From an uncultured Clostridia bacterium (GTDB lineage Bacteria > Bacillota > Clostridia > Oscillospirales > CAG-272), in assembly GCA_904501715.1 (NCBI GenBank), contig CAJGCD010000034.1, positions 1 through 17,539 of the forward strand: a DNA stretch of 17,539 nucleotides. The letters are read 5' to 3'. Below are positions 6,928 through 13,366 of the stretch, piece after piece. Position 1 is the first letter of the stretch; the number at the start of each line of letters is the position of its first letter. A program made the translations under genes and the position numbers. The notes under the pieces are model-generated. The model did no database searches. It saw nothing but the letters and a program-made list of their open reading frames with translations, and had not been told where the DNA came from.

Positions 6928-8253
6928 TTATTTTTTGCCAAACACAAGATACTCTGCCTTTGCCTCGCCGCAAACGATAGCGGTATCTTCGCCGTATATG
7001 AGCATTTTTCCGCTGTCTGATGGCAGGTACTGACGCTCGTCTGTTTCGGTATCAAGTCTTATAACTCCCGAAACAGTACGCAAAAACACGAAATCACCGA
7101 ATACACCGACGGAGGATATATTCTCTCCCACCGTTCCCGAGTAAAGTGTTTTTCCCTTTTCATCAAAGGCTATTATGTTCTTTTGTGTACCTCTGCTCGC
7201 CACAGCCACTACGCCGTGCTCGTTAGCATCAAAGGCATTTATCTCTGCCTCTCCGAAGCTTTGTACCGCTATTTCCTTGAAATTTTTATCGTATACTCTT
7301 ACAGAGCGGTCGGTAACCACCGCTACCGAGTCGTTATCAAGAAAAGCGCATCTCAGGGGAAATTCTCCCGTAAGCTCTATTTCCGAAAGCTTTTTCGCAC
7401 TGGAGCTGCTGTCTATATCATAAACGCATATAGCGCTCTCGCCGATTCCGCTGCCCGATGAATAATATAGGGCTGCAAATCTGGATTGACCGTGGTTCAG
7501 CGCCATATCGAACATAAGTCTGCTGTCGGTTATCCTTCCGCGCTCATTTATGTCGTCCCCGTATAAATATATTACAGTCTGTATCTTATCTTTCCTTGTA
7601 GCAAGAGCAAAGGCTCCGCTGTCATTCATACAAGCATCGGTAATGGGGTCGTCAAGCATGGCGTTGTAAACCTTAGAAAAGGAATTATACACAGAGAACG
7701 CCGAGCGCGCCGTATCGTACACCAGCACGTATTTGTCACAGCAAATAACGTTAGGCGAATAGTAATCATTGTTACTCTTCAGCGTTCTGCGCCCACCCGC
7801 CGTAAATATCGACACAGAGGAAGGCGAGGCGGTAACAAGTCCTCCGCGGTACAGAGAAAAATTTTGTCTGTTGCCCGAGTCGTATGAAAGTATCTGATAA
7901 TTTGACGTATTGCTCTCTGCCGCCGCCGAGAAATCGCGGAGCAAATAAAAGAAATTACTGTACGTTATCTCTTTGTAATTAGTCGCCAAGGAGAATGCCA
8001 TAAACACCGCTAAAATCACCCACAGAAGGCGTTCCGCAACCTTATAAAATGCCGATACCGATGCATAATAGGTATCACCCGCGGCATTAAAATCCTCCCT
8101 GCTGAGCACTCTCTCCTTTTGCGGGTCTGGGTCAAAAAAGCTTCCTACCCTTCCCAGAATATTCTGGTCTTCCTCTTCCTTTTCCGTTTCCTTTTTCCGC
8201 GAAAGCTTACCAAGGAGGCGCTTTACATTAAAATCATTTTTATTAAATTTCAA
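6928..8253 (-). CDS. Membrane-anchored DUF5711-like extracytoplasmic beta-propeller protein, TTG start
   Basis: This 441-residue protein has a charged cytoplasmic N-terminus of about 75 residues (KRLLGKLSRKKETEKEEEDQ) and one transmembrane helix at about 76-92 (LLWVILAVFMAFSLAT). A large outside domain follows, built from repeating beta-strand units such as YVLVYDTARSAFSVYN, AIVCGEAKAEYLVF and SVRVYDKNFKEIAV. That pattern resembles the propeller-like proteins called DUF5711 in Clostridia, a family of unknown function; this match is from memory. The start was chosen as TTG at 8251-8253 because a perfect AAGGAGGT sits 6 bases before it. An in-frame TTG at 8278-8280 would place that ribosome-binding site inside the coding sequence. 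It may be a sensor or scaffold at the cell surface, which is inference. Confidence 0.8.
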   Translation of the reverse strand: MKFNKNDFNVKRLLGKLSRKKETEKEEEDQNILGRVGSFFDPDPQKERVLSREDFNAAGDTYYASVSAFYKVAERLLWVILAVFMAFSLATNYKEITYSNFFYLLRDFSAAAESNTSNYQILSYDSGNRQNFSLYRGGLVTASPSSVSIFTAGGRRTLKSNNDYYSPNVICCDKYVLVYDTARSAFSVYNSFSKVYNAMLDDPITDACMNDSGAFALATRKDKIQTVIYLYGDDINERGRITDSRLMFDMALNHGQSRFAALYYSSGSGIGESAICVYDIDSSSSAKKLSEIELTGEFPLRCAFLDNDSVAVVTDRSVRVYDKNFKEIAVQSFGEAEINAFDANEHGVVAVASRGTQKNIIAFDEKGKTLYSGTVGENISSVGVFGDFVFLRTVSGVIRLDTETDERQYLPSDSGKMLIYGEDTAIVCGEAKAEYLVFGKK

Positions 8254-8276
8254 CGTCTTACCTCCTTGTAAAACAA

Positions 8277-9035
8277 TCAATAAACCACTCTGTTAAGGAA
8301 AAGTCCCTCGGGACGTGCCGTGCTTCCCGCCGCCATGCGGTCGCGAGCCTCGGTTATTTTTTCTATATCCTCGGGAGCTATCCTTTCGTATGCCACGTCC
8401 ATAAGCGTACCCACAAATATCCTCACCATATTGTAAAGAAATCCGTTGGCGCTTACCCTGAAGGTTATAAGCCCGTTTTCCTCGGTTATTTCGGTTTCGT
8501 ACACCGTTCTCACAGTATCCTTTATCTTGGAATCCGCCGCCATATAGGAAGCGAAATCGTGAGTCCCCACAAGCTTGCTCGCCGCTATCTTCATATTTTC
8601 AAGACCTTCCTTGCTGACGGGCTTTGGACAGTGCCAGCTCCTTCCCGCCAAAAACGGGTCACGCCAAGGTCTGTTCCATATCTTGTAGACGTATTCCTTG
8701 TATTTAACGTCGTATCGGGGGTGAAAATCCTCACTTACCTCTTCGGCAGACATAACCGAGATATCCTCGGGCAATCTTACCGACAGCGCCTGCGGTATTT
8801 TATCCACGGGAATGCTTGTATCAAGAAAGCTCTCTTTTCTTTTGGTCACGGTAACGCAAAACTCATTGGCGTGAACTCCGCTGTCGGTACGGCTGCAACC
8901 GATTATATCGCAATCATAGCCAAACAGGTCCTTTGTAGCCTCGTTTAGCTTCTGCTGAACCGTTACCCCATTGGGCTGAACCTGATATCCGCAGTAATTG
9001 GTTCCTAAGAAGGAAATCCTCAGTAATACCTTCAT
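8277..9035 (-). CDS. truA: tRNA pseudouridine(38-40) synthase
   Basis: TruA converts uridines 38-40 in the anticodon stem-loop of many tRNAs to pseudouridine. With the chosen start the protein has 252 residues. The catalytic aspartate is D51 in SRTDSGVHA (48-56). Other family segments are RISFLGTNYCGYQ near the N-terminus, YKEYVYKI (112-119), GTHDFASY (157-164), ANGFLYNMVRI (196-206) and the C-terminal RPEGLFLNRVVY. I start at ATG 9033-9035, not the in-frame GTG at 9039-9041, because that GTG is part of the AGAGGTG ribosome-binding site for the ATG. It follows ecfT by 9 bases, the usual ecfA1-ecfA2-ecfT-truA order of Firmicutes, although the ribosomal protein genes normally around this cluster are absent here. 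Confidence 0.96.
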   Translation of the reverse strand: MKVLLRISFLGTNYCGYQVQPNGVTVQQKLNEATKDLFGYDCDIIGCSRTDSGVHANEFCVTVTKRKESFLDTSIPVDKIPQALSVRLPEDISVMSAEEVSEDFHPRYDVKYKEYVYKIWNRPWRDPFLAGRSWHCPKPVSKEGLENMKIAASKLVGTHDFASYMAADSKIKDTVRTVYETEITEENGLITFRVSANGFLYNMVRIFVGTLMDVAYERIAPEDIEKITEARDRMAAGSTARPEGLFLNRVVY

Positions 9036-9044
9036 AAGCACCTC

Positions 9045-9863
9045 TTACACGGTATAACCGATACCCAAAATATTGAGCCATACCAGAGCGGCACCAAACA
9101 CGATCACAAGTGCCAGCCAGACAAAATCAACAAATCGCAAATGTCTTACCGTCATTCTCGTGCGTCCTTTATCTCCGTTATAGCATCTGCACTCCATAGC
9201 AGTCGCCAAATCTCCCGCGCGGTTAAAGGCGGATACAAAGAGAGGGATAAGGACGGGGATAAGCGCCTTGGCTCTGTCAACCAGACTGCCGCTTGAAAAA
9301 TCCGCTCCTCTTGCCTTCTGAGCCGTCATTATCTTTTCGGTCTCCTCCGCGAGAGTGGGAATGAAGCGAAGAGCTATGGTCATCATCATAGCGAAGGAAT
9401 GCACAGGCACGTGAAAGAGCTTTAAGGGCGAGAGCAAATCCTCGATGGCGTTGGTAAGCGTTATTGGCGTTGTGGTGTAAGTGAGAAGCATACCCGTTCC
9501 CACTATGAGCGTTGTTATTCTTATCATTATAAACAGCGCCGCGTAAAGTCCCTCTGCGTATATATTTATGAACCTCCAGCCAAAGAGCAGATGCTCTCCC
9601 CGAGTCCAGAAAATATTGAGCACGGCGGTAAACGCAAGCACGAAGAGCACTGCGCGCAGCCCTCTGAACACTATCTTAAAGGGGATTTTTCCCAATATTA
9701 TAAGAAGAAGCGCCGAGACAAGTAAAAGTGCGTAGCTCAATATATTTTTACACAGAAAGGAGCAAACAATATAAAGTATGGTCAAAATTATCTTTATTCT
9801 GGGGTCAAGCCTGTGCAATACAGAATTTGACGGATAATACTGACCGAATGCGATACCTTTCAT
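9045..9863 (-). CDS. ecfT: ECF transporter transmembrane protein EcfT
   Basis: EcfT is the membrane scaffold that couples the EcfA1-EcfA2 ATPases to exchangeable substrate-binding S components for vitamins and similar nutrients. The 272-residue protein starts MKGIAFGQYYPSNSVLHRLD, with the LDPRIKI segment typical of the family, and has about five to six hydrophobic helices. The first coupling-helix motif is ARG (184-186, in QKARGADFSS). The second, usually ARG or ARC, reads CRC (225-227, in AMECRCYNG) with the key arginine R226 kept. KGRTRM follows as expected. The start at 9863 lies 7 bases after the ecfA2 stop without a strong ribosome-binding site, suggesting translational coupling. No S component is in the window, consistent with a group II system in which one module serves S components encoded elsewhere. 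Confidence 0.95.
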   Translation of the reverse strand: MKGIAFGQYYPSNSVLHRLDPRIKIILTILYIVCSFLCKNILSYALLLVSALLLIILGKIPFKIVFRGLRAVLFVLAFTAVLNIFWTRGEHLLFGWRFINIYAEGLYAALFIMIRITTLIVGTGMLLTYTTTPITLTNAIEDLLSPLKLFHVPVHSFAMMMTIALRFIPTLAEETEKIMTAQKARGADFSSGSLVDRAKALIPVLIPLFVSAFNRAGDLATAMECRCYNGDKGRTRMTVRHLRFVDFVWLALVIVFGAALVWLNILGIGYTV

Positions 9864-9870
9864 CTTTTCG

Positions 9871-10725
9871 TCAATTTTCCTTATATAACTTGATTATCTG
9901 CCTGAACGCATCCTCTACGGTATATACGTTGCGTTCAAGCTTTATTCCGTTTTCCCTGAGCAATAGGAGAAGCTTTGTAACCTGAGGTACGTCAAGTCCC
10001 ACGGATACAAGCTTTTGTGCCTCTGCGAATATCTCATTGCTTTCGCCCTCAAGCACTATTTTTCCCTCTGACATAACTATAAGTCTGTCACAAAAGCGTG
10101 CCATATCCTCCATACTGTGGCTGACTATGACAACCGTTCTTCCGCTTTTGCGCTGGTAGTCCTTTATATTTTGGAATATAGAGTCTCTGCCGCGGGGATC
10201 AAGCCCTGCCGCAGGCTCGTCAAGGACAAGCACGTCGGGTCGCATAGCTATTATTCCCGCAATGGCGGCTCTTCGCTTTTGTCCGCCCGAGAGGTCAAAG
10301 GGGGAGCGATAAAGAAGCTCGGGCGAAAGTCCCGCAAACTCCGCCGCCTCACGTACAGCCCCGTCTATTTCTTCCTCGGGAAGTCCCATATTGCGCGGTC
10401 CAAAGGCTATATCCTTATATACCGTTTCCTCAAAAAGCTGGTATTCAGGATACTGCATAACCAGCCCCACGCGGAAGCGCACCTTGCGTATATCCTTGTG
10501 CCTCGACCATATATCCTCTCCGTCAAGGAGCACCCTTCCGTGGTAGGGCTTCAATATTCCGTTGAACATCTGCACCAGGGTGGATTTACCCGAGCCCGTA
10601 TGTCCGATTATGCCCGTTATCTTTCCCTTTTCGATTTTTGAATTTATATCGTCAAGCGCTTTTATCTCGTATGGCGTGTCCTTACCGTGATAATAGCTTA
10701 AATTCTGAAGTGTTATTTCCGACAT
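9871..10725 (-). CDS. ecfA2: ECF transporter ATP-binding protein EcfA2
   Basis: Second ATPase subunit of the energy-coupling factor module. The 284 residues carry all ABC motifs: Walker A GHTGSGKST (41-49), Q-loop Q91 (VMQYPEYQLF), signature LSGGQKRR (145-152), Walker B VLVLDE with E170, the D-loop AGLDPRG, and switch histidine H203 (VSHSMEDM). The QYPEYQLFEETVYKDIAFGP segment is characteristic of EcfA2 rather than other ABC ATPases. The C-terminal tail (about 245-284), with YTVEDAFRQI, matches the dimer-contact region of Ecf ATPases. The start has AAAGG about 9 bases upstream inside the end of ecfA1, with a 4-base gap between the genes. It acts as a heterodimer with EcfA1 on the cytoplasmic face of EcfT. 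Confidence 0.96.
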   Translation of the reverse strand: MSEITLQNLSYYHGKDTPYEIKALDDINSKIEKGKITGIIGHTGSGKSTLVQMFNGILKPYHGRVLLDGEDIWSRHKDIRKVRFRVGLVMQYPEYQLFEETVYKDIAFGPRNMGLPEEEIDGAVREAAEFAGLSPELLYRSPFDLSGGQKRRAAIAGIIAMRPDVLVLDEPAAGLDPRGRDSIFQNIKDYQRKSGRTVVIVSHSMEDMARFCDRLIVMSEGKIVLEGESNEIFAEAQKLVSVGLDVPQVTKLLLLLRENGIKLERNVYTVEDAFRQIIKLYKEN

Positions 10726-10729
10726 CTTA

Positions 10730-11590
10730 TCAGCCTTTCAGCGAATTTATAATAAGCCGCGCGCAATCCTCGAGAGTTACGCACTCTCCCGAAAGCTCTA
10801 TTCCCGCATCGCGCAGTCTATGAACCAGCTCCGTGCACTGGGGTATAGCAAGTCCGCAATCCTTTAGCAGCTCTTCCCTCTCAAATACCTCCGAGGGTGT
10901 TCCGTCAAGTATAGCCTCACCGTCGTTGAGTACAACTATTCTGTCAGCCATAGCCGCCTCGTCCATATAATGAGTTATCATTATCACCGTAATCCCCTTT
11001 TCTCTGTTAAGACGCACTATGGAGTCCATAACGTCCTTTCTTCCCAAGGGATCGAGCATAGCTGTGGATTCATCAAAAATAATACATTCGGGAAGCATTG
11101 CCAAAACTCCCGCTATGGCAACCCTCTGCTTCTGTCCTCCCGACAGTCTGTGGGGCTCGTGCTTTGCGTATTGAAGCATTCCCACCTCGGACAGCGCCCT
11201 GTCCACTCTTTCTCTTATTTCTGCCGAGGGGACACCCAAATTTTCGGGACCGAAGGCAACGTCATCCTCAACAATAGTGGCTACCAGCTGATTGTCGGGA
11301 TTTTGGAATACCATTCCCACGGTTTTTCTGAGAGACAGTATTTCCTCGTCCGAAAGCTCCGAGGAGCTTATGTCCTTGCCGTTTATTATGATCTTTCCCG
11401 AGGTCGGAAGCAATATCATATTAAGCAGCTTGGCAAGGGTGGACTTTCCCGAGCCGTTATGCCCCAGCACCGCCACAAACTCGCCTTTGTTTATCTGGAG
11501 TGAAATGTTTTTCAGAACGGGCGCCGCATCGGGTGACTCGTCCTCATAAAGATACGAAAGATCTTCTACCTTGATAAATGCTTCGTTCAT
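10730..11590 (-). CDS. ecfA1: ECF transporter ATP-binding protein EcfA1
   Basis: First ATPase subunit of the energy-coupling factor module. The 286-residue protein has Walker A GHNGSGKST (43-51), Q-loop Q96 in VFQNPDNQLVATIVEDDVAF (a strong EcfA1 marker), signature LSGGQKQRVAIAG (149-161), Walker B IIFDE (170-174, E174) followed by STAMLDPLGR, and switch histidine H207 in ITHYMDEA. It probably pairs with EcfA2 and powers uptake through EcfT and S components encoded elsewhere. The start at 11590 is supported by an AAAGGA ribosome-binding site about 7 bases upstream. The gene follows the methyltransferase gene by 29 bases on the same strand; no promoter or terminator is evident in that gap, so it likely belongs to the ruvC transcription unit. 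Confidence 0.96.
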   Translation of the reverse strand: MNEAFIKVEDLSYLYEDESPDAAPVLKNISLQINKGEFVAVLGHNGSGKSTLAKLLNMILLPTSGKIIINGKDISSSELSDEEILSLRKTVGMVFQNPDNQLVATIVEDDVAFGPENLGVPSAEIRERVDRALSEVGMLQYAKHEPHRLSGGQKQRVAIAGVLAMLPECIIFDESTAMLDPLGRKDVMDSIVRLNREKGITVIMITHYMDEAAMADRIVVLNDGEAILDGTPSEVFEREELLKDCGLAIPQCTELVHRLRDAGIELSGECVTLEDCARLIINSLKG

Positions 11591-11619
11591 ATCTTTCCTT
11601 TCGTTTGGTGTTACTTATC

Positions 11620-12483
11620 TTAGTTACTGTACCATCTTGCGCTTGCTCCGCAAGGGATAGCCAGTCCCGTTTGTGTAGCCCGAAGACCAAGCTCCTGCGC
11701 TTCAAGCCTTCCGCCGTATCTCGATACTACCTTCAAGCCGAGTATGTATTGCATAGCGGCGGGAGAAAGTCCCGTTGTATAGGAGTTTACCAAGAAAAAC
11801 AATGGCTCATCCGAGAGCAGGCTTGCGGCGAGTCCTATAAGCTCGTCCACACTGTCCTCTATCTTCCACACCTCGCCCGAGGGGCCTCTGCCGTAAGAGG
11901 GCGGGTCCATTATGACCGCGTCGTATTTATTGCCTCTGCGTATTTCGCGCTCAACAAACTTTTTGCAATCATCAACTATATAGCGTATAGGAGCGTCGGC
12001 AAGTCCCGAAAGAGCGGCGTTTTCCTTTGCCTGAGCCACCATTCCCTTTGCCGCGTCAACGTGCACCACGGATGCTCCCGCCGCAGCCGCGGCTACCGTC
12101 GCTCCTCCCGTATATGCGAAAAGATTAAGCACCTTTACAGGACGTCCCGCCTTTTTGATAAGCTCGGAAAACCAATCCCAGTTTGCCGCCTGCTCGGGGA
12201 AAAGTCCCGTATGCTTAAAGCCCATAGGCTTAAGGCAAAAATTAAGCTTTCCGTAGCTTATATTCCACGTGGGAGGGAGTGTGTTTTTTGCCCATCCGCC
12301 ACCTCCGCCCGAGGAGCGCTTGTATATAGCATCGGCGTTTTTCCACGCTTTATGGGAAGCCGCATTTTTCCATATAATCTGAGGGTCGGGACGGCGAAGT
12401 ATATACTTTCCCCATCTTTCAAGCCTCTCTCCGTCGGACGCATCAAGCAGCTCGTAGTCCTTCCAATTATCTGCAACCCACAT
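11620..12483 (-). CDS. Class I SAM-dependent methyltransferase, RlmI/RlmK-like
   Basis: A 287-residue Rossmann-fold methyltransferase resembling the catalytic domain of the 23S rRNA methyltransferases RlmI/RlmK (COG1092-type), without their PUA or THUMP domains. The SAM-binding motif I is VLNLFAYTGGATV (118-130), followed by the acidic ribose-binding D143 in VHVDAAKGMV. The active-site motif is DPPSYGRG (193-200), of the [DN]PP[YF]-like class. The N-terminal part (MWVADNWKDYELLDASDGER) and the FKHTGLFPEQAANW segment (89-102) are typical of this family. The substrate is likely RNA but not proven. The ATG at 12483 has a TAGGAG ribosome-binding site at good spacing and lies 10 bases after the ruvC stop, so the two are co-transcribed. 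Confidence 0.85.
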   Translation of the reverse strand: MWVADNWKDYELLDASDGERLERWGKYILRRPDPQIIWKNAASHKAWKNADAIYKRSSGGGGGWAKNTLPPTWNISYGKLNFCLKPMGFKHTGLFPEQAANWDWFSELIKKAGRPVKVLNLFAYTGGATVAAAAAGASVVHVDAAKGMVAQAKENAALSGLADAPIRYIVDDCKKFVEREIRRGNKYDAVIMDPPSYGRGPSGEVWKIEDSVDELIGLAASLLSDEPLFFLVNSYTTGLSPAAMQYILGLKVVSRYGGRLEAQELGLRATQTGLAIPCGASARWYSN

Positions 12484-12493
12484 ACGTATTCTC

Positions 12494-12994
12494 CTATTTC
12501 TGATTGTAATATTGTGCCAGTCTCGATGCTCCCGAATGGGCGTGGCAGACCGCTATGGCAAGGGCGTCAGCCGTATCGTCGGGGCGCGGAGGCTTAGCAA
12601 GGCCGAGCAGCATAGTAACCATTGTTATTACCTGCTTTTTTTCAGCTTTCCCGTAGCCCACCACCGCTTGCTTTACCTGAAGCGGTGTATATTCAAATAT
12701 CCTTACGCCAAGGCTGTGAGCGCACATAAGTATAACTCCTCTTGCCTCGGCAACTCTTATTCCCGTAGTTATGTTAGTGTTGAAGAAAAGCTCCTCCACA
12801 GCCATCTGGTCGGGATGATACTCCTCGATTATCTGCTTCAGCCCCTTGTGTATGAGCAAAAGCCGTTCCTCGGTAGGCGTATTTGCAGGAGTTTCAATAG
12901 AGCCGTATCCCAGCACCTTAAATTTTGAGGCATTATATTCTATTACACCCCAGCCCACGATAGCAAGACCCGGGTCTATTCCAAGAATTATCAT
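12494..12994 (-). CDS. ruvC: Crossover junction endodeoxyribonuclease RuvC
   Basis: RuvC is the dimeric nuclease that cuts Holliday junctions held by RuvA and RuvB. The 166-residue protein is of normal length and keeps the acidic catalytic residues: D7 in ILGIDPGLAIVGWG, E67 in MAVEELFF, and D140 and D143 in DDTADALAIAVCHAH. The segment YTPLQVKQAVVGYGKAEKKQ (102-121) is also typical. The ATG at 12994 has a strong AGGAGG ribosome-binding site 8 bases upstream, and a sigma-A-type promoter lies at 13028-13056. It is the first gene of the long minus-strand unit and is transcribed away from ruvAB, which lie about 3.4 kb away on the other strand. In many bacteria the three genes are neighbours on one strand. 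Confidence 0.98.
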   Translation of the reverse strand: MIILGIDPGLAIVGWGVIEYNASKFKVLGYGSIETPANTPTEERLLLIHKGLKQIIEEYHPDQMAVEELFFNTNITTGIRVAEARGVILMCAHSLGVRIFEYTPLQVKQAVVGYGKAEKKQVITMVTMLLGLAKPPRPDDTADALAIAVCHAHSGASRLAQYYNQK

Positions 12995-13027
12995 TTATAT
13001 GCCTCCTCAAACAAATATCCACTTTAT

Positions 13028-13056
13028 ATTTTACCACAAATTTTGCCATAAGTCAA
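13028..13056 (-). promoter_or_regulatory. Sigma-A-type promoter for the ruvC unit
   Basis: Read on the minus strand, TTGACT (13056-13051) and TAAAAT (13033-13028) are separated by 17 bases. The predicted start is near 13021, about 27 bases before the ruvC ATG. No SOS-box-like dyad overlapping it was recognised by eye. Confidence 0.8.
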
Positions 13057-13092
13057 ATAGAATTTACCAATTTGTAAAATTTATGATAGTTA

Positions 13093-13121
13093 TTTACAAA
13101 TTATTGATAATATGATAAAAT
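13093..13121 (+). promoter_or_regulatory. Sigma-A-type promoter for the DUF951-YfhO-ruvAB unit
   Basis: TTTACA (13093-13098) and TAAAAT (13116-13121) are separated by 17 bases in AT-rich DNA, with a predicted start near 13128, about 32 bases before the DUF951 ATG. It is back to back with the ruvC promoter: the two -35 boxes are 36 bases apart, so both may share upstream AT-rich DNA. Confidence 0.7.
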
Positions 13122-13159
13122 AATATTAAAGAGTAATTAACATAAAAGTGAGTTTTTAA

Positions 13160-13366
13160 ATGGATATTATAAAATACCGTCTTGGTGACGTTATAGAGTT
13201 AAAAAAGGCGCATCCTTGCGGCTCGAAGCAATTTAAGATACTCCGCGTGGGCGGAATAATGCGCATATGCTGCGTAGGATGTTCACGCGATATGGAAATT
13301 GACCGCATAAAGCTCGAAAAGGCTACCAGAAAGATAATCTTTTCCTCGGAGGACGCAAATAAATGA
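13160..13366 (+). CDS. DUF951 domain-containing small protein
   Basis: A 68-residue protein matching the small Firmicute family DUF951 (YyzM-type). It has the GDVIELKKAHPCGS segment (9-22), RVGGIMRI (29-36) and a cysteine cluster CCVGC (37-41), then a basic end (KLEKATRKII). H18, C20, C38 and C41 could bind a metal, and the fold is likely a small beta barrel; the function is unknown. Related genes are often found beside ruvAB-, tRNA- or ParB-region housekeeping genes, but I cannot verify that here. The ATG is preceded by a weak GTGAG ribosome-binding site. Its stop overlaps the start of the YfhO-family gene as ATGA, so the two are translationally coupled. Confidence 0.88.
   Translation: MDIIKYRLGDVIELKKAHPCGSKQFKILRVGGIMRICCVGCSRDMEIDRIKLEKATRKIIFSSEDANK

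Noticed and set aside
11578..12597. Long plus-strand open frame (339 codons) opposite the methyltransferase gene
   Set aside because: It lies antisense to a clearly conserved methyltransferase and the ends of ecfA1 and ruvC, has no recognisable domain or ribosome-binding site, and its composition fits a shadow frame.
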